Of a DNA stretch of 64,000 nt, positions 36,735 through 44,234 are shown piece after piece. A program made the position numbers and the translations under genes. Where the stretch lies: positions 438,980-502,979 of the forward strand of contig NZ_JSEO01000001.1 in assembly GCF_001624705.1 (NCBI RefSeq), in the 5' to 3' direction. This stretch comes from Marinomonas sp. SBI8L (GTDB taxonomy: Bacteria > Pseudomonadota > Gammaproteobacteria > Pseudomonadales > Marinomonadaceae). The notes beneath the pieces were generated by a model that did not search any database, was not told the origin of the DNA, and worked only from the letters and a program-made list of their open reading frames with translations. Numbering within the stretch: position 1 is the stretch's first letter; the number at the start of each line of letters is the position of its first letter.

Positions 36735-37883
36735 ATGGAAAATAATCAGGCAGTACTTCCTAACAAAAGCGAGTATCAAAACTACATGCAGTGGGCGATG
36801 GTTGCCCTATTAGTTTACCTACTTATTTGTGCTGTTGGCATGATAGGTGGTGGATTTAAAATGGCGGCAGGTGGCCAAGCTAAGGAGCTTTTTGCTTTTG
36901 CTAGTAACCCTTTTGCGGGCCTTGTTGTCGGTATTGTTGCAACAGCGCTTATTCAATCATCTTCGACAGTAACCTCTATTATTGTGGGCTTAGTGGCAGG
37001 CGGATTACCTGTTGAGCTGGCTGTGCCTATGGTAATGGGAGCCAATGTCGGGACATCTATTACAAACACAATTGTCTCCTTAGGCCATGTCAGAGCAAAA
37101 GAAGAGTTTAAACGGGCCTTTTCAGCTGCCACAGTACACGACTTCTTTAACCTTTTATCTGTACTTATTTTTCTACCGCTGGAGATTGCCTTTGGTGTAT
37201 TAGAGAAAATGGGGGCATGGTTATCTGGCTTGTTTTATGGTGCTGGGGATAGTTCAATCAAAAGCCTTAACTTTGTGAAGGCTGCGACTGCACCTGTGGT
37301 AAATACCTTTAAGGAAGTGACTCATTCTTTAAGTGATCAGATTGGTGGTATCACCCTGATTATTTTAGGAATAGTGCTTATTTTTATCTCTATCACCATG
37401 GTTGGTAAATTGCTGAAAAAGCTCATGGTCGGTAGGGCTAAAAACATCATGCATACCGCGATTGGCCGTGGCCCTGTTTCAGGGATAGCATCAGGTACAT
37501 TAGTGACCATTCTTGTTCAATCATCCTCTACAACCACCTCTTTAATGGTAGCACTGGCTGGCTCTGGCGCATTCAAACTGAAAGATATCTACCCTTTTAC
37601 CTTAGGCGCAAACATAGGTACCTGTGTGACTGCCGTATTGGCAGCGACTGCTGTAACAGGTAACGCAGAAGCGGCATTACAAATCGCCTTTATCCACCTT
37701 ACCTATAATATTTTAGGGGTTCTCGTGATCTTCGGATTACCTATGTTAAGGGACTTACCTGTTAAAGCGGCAGAGTTATTAGGTGAGACAGCAGCCGAAA
37801 ATAAGTTTGCTGCACTTGGATATATTTTAGCTGTATTTTTTGTTGTACCTGCCGTATGCCTCGGCGTCAGTAGCTTAGCTTAA
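36735..37883 (+). CDS. Na+/phosphate symporter family protein (NptA-like)
   Basis: A 382-residue inner-membrane carrier of the Na/Pi-cotransporter (PNaS) family. The two inverted repeats each carry the QSSS signature: 'ATALIQSSSTVTSIIVGLVAGG' (near 73-94) and 'VTILVQSSSTTTSLMVALAGSG' (near 256-277), with 'GANVGTSITNTIV' and 'GANIGTCVTAVLAA' after them. It lacks the long C-terminal PhoU-like domain of YjbB/NptA variants. The following small gene at 37898 starts 14 bp after the stop and shares the transcript. The final 38 bases of this gene belong to a block repeated at 40248. Confidence 0.9.
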   Translation: MENNQAVLPNKSEYQNYMQWAMVALLVYLLICAVGMIGGGFKMAAGGQAKELFAFASNPFAGLVVGIVATALIQSSSTVTSIIVGLVAGGLPVELAVPMVMGANVGTSITNTIVSLGHVRAKEEFKRAFSAATVHDFFNLLSVLIFLPLEIAFGVLEKMGAWLSGLFYGAGDSSIKSLNFVKAATAPVVNTFKEVTHSLSDQIGGITLIILGIVLIFISITMVGKLLKKLMVGRAKNIMHTAIGRGPVSGIASGTLVTILVQSSSTTTSLMVALAGSGAFKLKDIYPFTLGANIGTCVTAVLAATAVTGNAEAALQIAFIHLTYNILGVLVIFGLPMLRDLPVKAAELLGETAAENKFAALGYILAVFFVVPAVCLGVSSLA

Positions 37884-38158
37884 TAAAGGGAAATGACATG
37901 AGTAATTTACAAGTTTTAACCACAGAAAGATTAAACAAGTTAATTGATGAAACTCAGCAAACCTTGTCAGAACTAAAGGAAGAAGTCGCTCGTCGAGAAC
38001 TCTTACAACAAGAACATGAAATAATGGATTTAGACCAACATATGAAGAGTGCTGAATTTAACCTAGTGGGAATAAAGAACTTTATTACCTACTTATTAGA
38101 TGAAGCCAAGAAGAAAAAATAGCCAAAAGACAAAGGCCCTTGTTCATTGCAAGGGCCT
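37846..38158 (+). repeat. Segmental duplication, copy A (313 bp)
   Basis: This block covers the last codons of the symporter gene, the 74-residue gene and its terminator stem. Copy B starts at 40248 and differs by only a few substitutions and one inserted base. The copies flank the chemoreceptor gene at 38413. Confidence 0.95.
37898..38122 (+). CDS. Small coiled-coil protein, copy A
   Basis: A 74-residue cytoplasmic protein, mostly helical with heptad-like spacing ('LNKLIDETQQTLSELKEEV', 'LQQEHEIMDLDQHM') and a lysine tail. Unknown family. It is coupled to the symporter gene (14-bp gap, AAGGGAAA site) and ends at a strong terminator. Copy B (40300) encodes the same protein with Thr64 changed to Ala, so both copies have stayed intact. 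Confidence 0.75.
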   Translation: MSNLQVLTTERLNKLIDETQQTLSELKEEVARRELLQQEHEIMDLDQHMKSAEFNLVGIKNFITYLLDEAKKKK

Positions 38159-38165
38159 TTTTTAT
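38132..38165 (+). terminator. Rho-independent terminator, copy A
   Basis: AAAGGCCCTTG / CAAGGGCCTTT stem with a 7-base loop and a T6 run. In copy B the stem is kept but the T-run is replaced. Confidence 0.93.
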
Positions 38166-38412
38166 TTCTGTCCGTAGTCATTTCTGGATGGTTATCCTAG
38201 AAGATATATAGAACGCTGTTGCTTATGTCGAGTGTCGGGAAAATGTCGCCTTTAAAGCCTCTTTTAAGGTAACCGAGCTCCAATACAAATCAATTCTTAC
38301 ATTAATTTACTATAGAAACATTTCTGTAATGTCTTATTAATAATTCATTATTCATTTACATTCTATGGCTTATTATCTCTGGTGATATCAATATCTGACA
38401 GGAGAGCTACAT

Positions 38413-40044
38413 TTGCTTAATAATCTAACTATAAAAACTAAGCTAAACTTTAATTCCTTACTCCCCCTAATTGGCATTATTGCCGTTGTCATAATTTCCT
38501 TATCAGGTCTAAAACAAGCCAATGAAGGCGTTGGTCGAATATATGAAGACAGAGTCGTACCTCTTGAAGACTTAAAAACAATCGCTGACAACTACGCCGT
38601 GTTTGTTATCGATGCAGTAAACAAAGCAGATGCAGGCCTAATGACAGCACCAGAGGCACTTACGGGGGTACAACAAGCCAGAGAAGAAATTAAGCTAAAA
38701 TGGCAAAAATATATGGCGACAACCCTTACACAAGAGGAAGCCAAATTAGCCAAAGAGGCAGAATCACTATTTGTTGATGCAAACCGCTCATTAGATGAAC
38801 TAGAAAAAGCATTACAAAATTCGAAACAAACAAATCTAGAAAATAAGCTCAGCGCATTTAATGGACCTCTATATAAAACCATAGATCCTATAAGTGAAAA
38901 AATTACAGAGCTAGTTGTTTTACAGTTGGCAGTTGCAAAGCAAGAGCGTGAGAATATTCAATCCGTTTACCAAGACCAACAAATACTACTTTGGCTTCTA
39001 ACTACACTGATTATTGTTGTACTCATTGCTACAGGGTATCTCATTAATAAATCAATTAATGCCCCACTCAATGTGCTCAATAATGCGATGTACAAAGTAT
39101 CGACTGAGTCCGACCTCACAGTGAGTGTTGATAGCAAAGGTCAAGATGAACTGGCAAAAATGGCCAATAATTTCAATAGCATGCAAGAGCAACAACGCTC
39201 ACTCATTTCAGGCATTGGCAATGCTATTCACCAGCTTTCTGATGCCGCATCTCAAATGACTTCAATTAGCTCACTTGCAGGTAAAAATATAAATAACCAA
39301 AGAGTTGAGATAGAGCAAGTTGCCAGCGCAATGAATGAAATGGTTTCAACATCACTAGATGTCGCGGATCATGCTGAACAGGCAAATCAAAACGCAAAAA
39401 GCATGCAGAATCAGGCTAACAGCGGTAATACAGTCATGGAAAGTACTGTCCATGCAGCAAATGCTCTCATAGAAAATATGGAGAATGTAGCCAATCAAAT
39501 TAAATCTGTTGATGAAGACACTCTCAGCATAAACTCAGTTGTTAATGTCATTAATGACATTGCTGAACAAACCAACCTGCTTGCACTTAATGCCGCCATA
39601 GAAGCCGCACGAGCAGGTGAACAAGGGCGAGGGTTTGCAGTTGTTGCAGATGAAGTAAGAACACTGGCACAAAGAACACAAACCTCGACGACAGAAATAC
39701 GAACAACCATAGAAAAGCTTCAACAAGGCACACGTATCGCAGTTGAAGCTGTCAAAACAAGTAAAGAAGAGACCGAACAAGTCGGTGCTAAAGCAACAGA
39801 GGCTAGCCAAAGCTTTATTGATATTACACAGTCGATTGGTAACAGCACAGACATGAATACTCATATTGCTTTAGCCAGTGAGCAACAACATTCCGTCTCC
39901 GAAGAGATCAATGGCTCTCTTACAAGGATTAGTAATTCAGCGCATGACTCAGCCGAAGGCGCTGAGCAGCTTTCAGGTGCTAGCGACCAACTAATGACAC
40001 TTGCATCAGAGCTCAATGCTCAAGTAAGTAAATTTAAAGTTTAA
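38413..40044 (+). CDS. Methyl-accepting chemotaxis protein with four-helix-bundle sensor
   Basis: A 543-residue chemoreceptor. It starts at TTG with AGGAGAG eight bases upstream. TM1 is near residues 13-32 and TM2 near 190-212; between them lies a four-helix-bundle ligand domain ('[20 protein letters not shown]' type). HAMP follows (213-265), then the signalling domain with the hairpin-tip core '[29 protein letters not shown]' (shown in part) near 395-420. It would signal through CheW/CheA to the flagella. It is monocistronic and flanked by the two copies of the duplicated block, so it may have been inserted between them. Confidence 0.9.
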   Translation: MLNNLTIKTKLNFNSLLPLIGIIAVVIISLSGLKQANEGVGRIYEDRVVPLEDLKTIADNYAVFVIDAVNKADAGLMTAPEALTGVQQAREEIKLKWQKYMATTLTQEEAKLAKEAESLFVDANRSLDELEKALQNSKQTNLENKLSAFNGPLYKTIDPISEKITELVVLQLAVAKQERENIQSVYQDQQILLWLLTTLIIVVLIATGYLINKSINAPLNVLNNAMYKVSTESDLTVSVDSKGQDELAKMANNFNSMQEQQRSLISGIGNAIHQLSDAASQMTSISSLAGKNINNQRVEIEQVASAMNEMVSTSLDVADHAEQANQNAKSMQNQANSGNTVMESTVHAANALIENMENVANQIKSVDEDTLSINSVVNVINDIAEQTNLLALNAAIEAARAGEQGRGFAVVADEVRTLAQRTQTSTTEIRTTIEKLQQGTRIAVEAVKTSKEETEQVGAKATEASQSFIDITQSIGNSTDMNTHIALASEQQHSVSEEINGSLTRISNSAHDSAEGAEQLSGASDQLMTLASELNAQVSKFKV

Positions 40045-40060
40045 GCATCAAACACGTCTT

Positions 40061-40091
40061 AAACCGTGAGAGACAAAAGCTCTCACGGTTT
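40061..40091 (+). terminator. Hairpin after the chemoreceptor gene
   Basis: AAACCGTGAGAG / CTCTCACGGTTT, a 12-bp perfect stem with a 7-base loop, 16 bp behind the stop codon. No T-run, but A/T at the base of the stem acts on both strands. Confidence 0.8.
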
Positions 40092-40126
40092 AAACCAAAA
40101 CTGATAAAAGATAGATAAAAATCATT

Positions 40127-40247
40127 CAATCTAAAATCGAGGGATTTACGCTTAAGCGCGTTCTTAGATCCCTCATCCTTGAGTGAATCTAATCAAACTA
40201 GTCTTGGCTTGAATACAGGTAAGATTACGTTGCCTGTCCATGGTAAT
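40127..40247 (-). repeat. RAYT-head/REP relic
   Basis: Read on the minus strand, the piece reproduces the start of the RAYT gene at 51033-52010. It runs from the CCTCATCCTTGAGTGAAT block (40170-40188), with the lead-in that carries the ribosome site, into codons resembling PRKSLI with the ATG lost. A 27-base motif at 40127-40153 recurs at 47982. The plus-strand tail 'AAACTAG...' to 40247 matches the REP tail at 52045. Confidence 0.75.
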
Positions 40248-40299
40248 TACCTGCCGTATGCCTCGGCGTCAGTAGCTTAGTTTAATAAAGGGAAATGAC

Positions 40300-40524
40300 A
40301 TGAGTAATTTACAAGTTTTAACCACAGAAAGATTAAACAAGTTAATTGATGAAACTCAGCAAACCTTGTCAGAATTAAAGGAAGAAGTCGCTCGTCGAGA
40401 ACTCTTACAACAAGAACATGAAATAATGGATTTAGACCAACACATGAAGAGTGCTGAATTTAACCTAGTGGGAATAAAGAACTTTATTGCCTACTTATTA
40501 GATGAAGCCAAGAAGAAAAAATAG
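40300..40524 (+). CDS. Small coiled-coil protein, copy B
   Basis: Same 74-residue protein as at 37898 with a single difference (Thr64 to Ala in 'KNFIAYLLDE'). It keeps the ribosome site AAGGGAAA. It lacks the symporter gene and any obvious promoter, so it may be silent or transcribed from the REP border. The near-identity of two copies argues for recent duplication. Confidence 0.72.
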   Translation: MSNLQVLTTERLNKLIDETQQTLSELKEEVARRELLQQEHEIMDLDQHMKSAEFNLVGIKNFIAYLLDEAKKKK

Positions 40525-40536
40525 CAAAAAAGACAA

Positions 40537-40561
40537 AGGCCCTTGTTCATTGCAAGGGCCT
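40537..40561 (+). terminator. Damaged terminator stem, copy B
   Basis: AGGCCCTTG / CAAGGGCCT stem kept from copy A, but the T6 run is replaced by ATATTG where the duplicated block ends. Confidence 0.6.
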
Positions 40562-40723
40562 ATATTGTTAACTGATAAGTCCACTGAAAGTTTGTCTTAT
40601 ATAGCTAAAAAAGTATGTGCTTTCCCATCCTTGAACGAATCCTAAAAAACCAGTTCGATTTACGTGTAATTGAGGGAAGTTAGAATGAGAGAAAAGCTGT
40701 GCAGGTAAAACGATAATGAAAAG

Positions 40724-40770
40724 AACATGACTCATAACTGTACCATCAAGTAACGGTTATGAATCATGTT
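40724..40770 (-). terminator. Terminator of the BCCT gene
   Basis: AACATGACTCATAAC / GTTATGAATCATGTT, a 15-bp stem with one mismatch and a 17-base loop, ends with CTTTT on the minus strand 20 bp after the BCCT stop codon. Confidence 0.8.
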
Positions 40771-40792
40771 GCTCTGTTTAATCAATGAATAT

Positions 40793-42526
40793 TTAAGACA
40801 TATCAGCGACTTCTCGTTCAATCATAGCCTTGATGTGCTCTTCATTTTCAACCACGGATTCACTTTCGTTTCTTAATGACTTGAATAAGCCAATCACCAT
40901 AGCAATTAGAACGAAAGAGAAAGGTAATGCACCGGCAATAGAAGCCGCTTGCAGAGCCCTCATTGCCTGATCTCCCCCCATTAGTAGAATCACTAAAGTC
41001 ACGATACCAAGAATAGAGCCCCACAATATACGTTGCTGTATAGGTGGCCTGCGGCCAAATGAAAGCAGTCGACCTAATACTAAGGTTCCTGAATCTGCAG
41101 ACGTAACAAAGAAGATAATAACAACGAGTAGCGCAGCACTTTTAGCAATGGTTGCCGCTATACCTGGTGTTAATACATCAAACGCGGCGTAAAGTGTTCC
41201 GGCATAATCCCAGTTGTTTACAGCGGTATTGTAGATGGTCATATCAGCACCATAAATGGCTTCATACATACCAGCAGAGCCAATGATGCCAAACCAAATG
41301 AGCGCAACAGTAGAGGGAACAAACATGACCCCAATGATAAACTCACGGATAGTACGGCCACGAGAAATACGCGCGATAAACATACCAACAAACGCACCCC
41401 AAGCAATCCACCACCCCCAATAGAAGATAGTCCAACCACCTTGCCACGTTCTTTCTTCAGGGCTACGAGCTGTCCATAGCGTCATGGAAATAGCCTCTGA
41501 AACGAAGTCTCCCATGGCCGTTAAGGTATTTGCTAATAAGTAGTTTGCGTTACTCACGATTAAGAAATATGACAAAATGATAACGCAAACCCATGTATTG
41601 AATGTTGATAGCATTTTGATGCCTTTGGCAACACCACTTGTCGCCGATACAATGGCAATAAAAGTAATCAATACGATGGAACAGATAGTAACCATTTGAG
41701 AAGGTTCATCTAACAAGCCTAATGAGATTAAACCTGCACTAATTTGTTGAACACCTAAGCCTAAGGTAGTGGCAATACCAAAAATCGTCCCTAATACGGC
41801 TAAAATATCAACAACGTGTCCAATTGGGCCGTAAATACGGTTACCAATCAAAGGATATAAAGCAGAGCGAATTGATAGAGGCAAGCCTTTACGGAAAGCG
41901 AAATAAGCCAATGACAAACCCACTACGCCATACATAGACCATGCTGTTAAGCCCCAATGAAAGATGGTCAGTTTAAGACCACCTGCAACAGCTTCTGCAA
42001 CTAAATCATTTGGTACAGGAAAACCTGCTTCGCCAGGAACTAAGCCTTGTTCTAAAGTATTTTGTTTAGCCTCAAAAAATGTCGCTACCGCCATTTTCAC
42101 TTCAGCACTCAAAAATGGGTTACCACCACTCCAACCACTTGCAAAATGAATCAAAGGCTCTGACATAGAGAAGAAAAGCATGCCAGCACCTGTACCCGCT
42201 CCAAATAACATGGAGAACCAAGCAAAGTTGCTAAACTCGGGCCTTTCATCATCTTGTCCTAGTCTTATATTGCCAATTTTAGAACACATGAAATATGTAC
42301 AGACGACAAACGACATAAAAATCATGAGAACGTAATACCAACCTAAGGTACTTTCAATCCAACTTTTTAAACCGAGAAACTGCTCGCTGGCTATATCGCC
42401 CAAGATGACTGTGTATAGTATTAACCCAACCACCATCACTAATGCGGTAATGCCAAGTGTAGAATCTAACCCCTTCAATATCCCTCTTTTGGATATTCGT
42501 GCGTTTATTTCTTCATCCGATATCAT
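40793..42526 (-). CDS. BCCT-family betaine/carnitine/choline transporter
   Basis: A 577-residue inner-membrane Na+- or H+-coupled carrier with about 12 helices. Family marks: 'FAWFSMLFGAGTGAGMLFFSMSEPLIHF' region (about 100-130, Gly-rich unwound helix), the Trp box 'FYWGWWIAWGAFVGMFIARISRGR' (about 365-390) and 'DSGTLVLG' near 478. These residues form the quaternary-amine cage in BetP-like proteins. It imports glycine betaine or related osmolytes, fitting a marine host. A long C-terminal charged tail ends 'EREVADMS'. Monocistronic, with its own terminator. The exact substrate is not predictable. Confidence 0.92.
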   Translation of the reverse strand: MISDEEINARISKRGILKGLDSTLGITALVMVVGLILYTVILGDIASEQFLGLKSWIESTLGWYYVLMIFMSFVVCTYFMCSKIGNIRLGQDDERPEFSNFAWFSMLFGAGTGAGMLFFSMSEPLIHFASGWSGGNPFLSAEVKMAVATFFEAKQNTLEQGLVPGEAGFPVPNDLVAEAVAGGLKLTIFHWGLTAWSMYGVVGLSLAYFAFRKGLPLSIRSALYPLIGNRIYGPIGHVVDILAVLGTIFGIATTLGLGVQQISAGLISLGLLDEPSQMVTICSIVLITFIAIVSATSGVAKGIKMLSTFNTWVCVIILSYFLIVSNANYLLANTLTAMGDFVSEAISMTLWTARSPEERTWQGGWTIFYWGWWIAWGAFVGMFIARISRGRTIREFIIGVMFVPSTVALIWFGIIGSAGMYEAIYGADMTIYNTAVNNWDYAGTLYAAFDVLTPGIAATIAKSAALLVVIIFFVTSADSGTLVLGRLLSFGRRPPIQQRILWGSILGIVTLVILLMGGDQAMRALQAASIAGALPFSFVLIAMVIGLFKSLRNESESVVENEEHIKAMIEREVADMS

Positions 42527-43517
42527 GATTTACCCTTTAATTTCCAAGTTGTTTAAAACGACATTGCTAAATTAAGGAGCCTTTGAATAAATCTCATCTT
42601 TCGATGTGACTTACTAAATAAACTCCATGGTAACCTCGTAGCCTTTTCCTCCCATTATTATTTTTTTATCTATAACAAATTCCATAGATAGTTATTTTTG
42701 TAATCACTCAATCGGTTTTTTTACAATTAAAACGTCTCAATAGATGACATGAATAACAATCGTAAAGTTATAGTGGCAATGTTTTGAAAATGCGTAAACT
42801 CTAGCCAGACTAATCCAAGACATAAGTAATTCTTATGTTACTCAATAAATGAGAAAGTGTGGCACTCTGCATTCTGCACGTTAGTTTTCTAAGGGAGGGG
42901 TTAATTTATTATTAATTTTATCGACATTGACTAACAATAAAACTAAACAAATTAAATCAATAACTTAGACAAAAATAAAAAACCAAAACCTTCTTTAATT
43001 CAATTAAGCCCCAAAGAATTAGTCATTAATAATTTAACCTTACTCATCTGATGAAATTAATTTCATCGCCGCATAATTAAAAATAATGTGTATTAATAAA
43101 GCAACCTTGTCGTTTTTAACCACATGAAGGTCGCTTTGATATTTTCAAACAGATCGAATTCTAATATTCAGAATTAGTGATAATAATATTTATTATGAAA
43201 AGCATTTATTAGCCCCCTCATCCTTGAGTAAACCTAATTAAACTAGTCTTGACTTGAATTCAGGCAAGATTACCTTGTCTGCCCATCGTAATTACCTAAA
43301 ATCAATGCATTGCTATTAATCAATGAAGATAACCTTAGACAATAGCCTTAGATCGAAAAACGATGTACTAGAGCTGATGGCTCACTAAAATCTTAGTGTT
43401 TTAAACTGATCTATTTTCACCAACTCGTAGTACAGGTTATTAATAAGTCGATGTAAATCGTTAATTTTTCGAATTCTTATCTAAAGTTTTATAGAAGCTA
43501 TCGTCTAGGGAGAGAAA
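42527..43517. other. Large intergenic region, 991 bp, AT-rich
   Basis: No open frame, tRNA or RNA family recognised. It is very AT-rich with homopolymer stretches at 42660-43150. Near 43217-43305 it contains a RAYT/REP repeat copy (listed separately). The 3' part must hold the promoter of the ABC cassette that begins at 43518. Confidence 0.6.
43217..43305 (-). repeat. REP/RAYT-associated repeat copy
   Basis: Shares CCTCATCCTTGAGTRAA, AAACTAGTCTT and the tail GTAATTACC with the copy at 40171-40249, and the first of these with the RAYT upstream region at 52020. It lies 210 bp before the ABC cassette. Confidence 0.75.
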
Positions 43518-44234
43518 ATGGAAAGCCCAGTTGTCACACTGAAACAAGCCAGCAAAAGCTTTGTTGACGGCAAAGACACCCATAAGGTGCTGAACAGCGT
43601 CGACTTCACTTTGGCGGTAGGAGCAAGCGTGGCGTTGACAGGTGCAAGTGGCAGCGGAAAAAGTACGCTACTCAACCTCATCGCGGGTTTTGAACCACTT
43701 TCTGATGGCGAACTCTGGCTCGATGGCGACAACACATCGGTTTGGAAAGAGCCACAATGGAGCCGCTTCCGCCACCAAAAACTGGGCGTCATCTTTCAGC
43801 AGTTCAACTTATTAACTCCGCTCAACGTTAAGCAAAACATCGCATTCCCGTTGCACTTGAATCAACAAAAATGGGACGACTGGTGTGATTACTTGGTTCA
43901 AGTGTTAGGCATCAGTGGACTACTGGATAGGCATGTATCAGCGCTCTCTGGTGGACAACAACAACGAGTCGCGATCGCACGAGCATTGGCTCATAAACCC
44001 AAACTGCTGCTTGCCGATGAACCCACCGGCAACCTCGACCACAAAGCCGGATTAGAAGTCATGAGGCTGCTGAACGAAATCACCACACAAGGCAACACCG
44101 CCGTGTTACTGGTGACACACAGCCCTGAATGCGCCCAATTTATGCAGACACAATGGGTATTGGATGATGGAGATCTGAAGCAAGTAGACCTAAAGCAAAA
44201 TCCGGCCGGTGAGATGTCTCATGTGGCAAGCTAA
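43518..44234 (+). CDS. ABC transporter ATPase (LolD/AttE-like)
   Basis: A 238-residue cytoplasmic ATPase of the MacB/LolD class. Walker A is GASGSGKST (about 41-49), the signature 'LSGGQQQRVAIARAL' is near 143, and Walker B 'LLLADEPTGNLD' near 165. It partners the FtsX-type permease whose start overlaps its last codons, so they form a lipoprotein- or peptide-handling transporter rather than an importer of small solutes. Base composition (CTG, GCG, GGC codons) is visibly richer than in neighbours. The GAGAGAAA site precedes its start. Confidence 0.9.
   Translation: MESPVVTLKQASKSFVDGKDTHKVLNSVDFTLAVGASVALTGASGSGKSTLLNLIAGFEPLSDGELWLDGDNTSVWKEPQWSRFRHQKLGVIFQQFNLLTPLNVKQNIAFPLHLNQQKWDDWCDYLVQVLGISGLLDRHVSALSGGQQQRVAIARALAHKPKLLLADEPTGNLDHKAGLEVMRLLNEITTQGNTAVLLVTHSPECAQFMQTQWVLDDGDLKQVDLKQNPAGEMSHVAS

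Larger units (their letters stand above)
40248..40561 (+). repeat. Segmental duplication, copy B (314 bp)
   Basis: Matches 37846-38158 apart from about eight substitutions and one extra A. It begins right at the RAYT/REP relic and ends inside the terminator T-run, so its ends coincide with a REP border. Confidence 0.95.

Noticed and set aside
44209-44220. GTG as start of the ABC permease
   Set aside because: The ATG at 44221 has the better spaced ribosome site; the GTG is kept only as an alternative.
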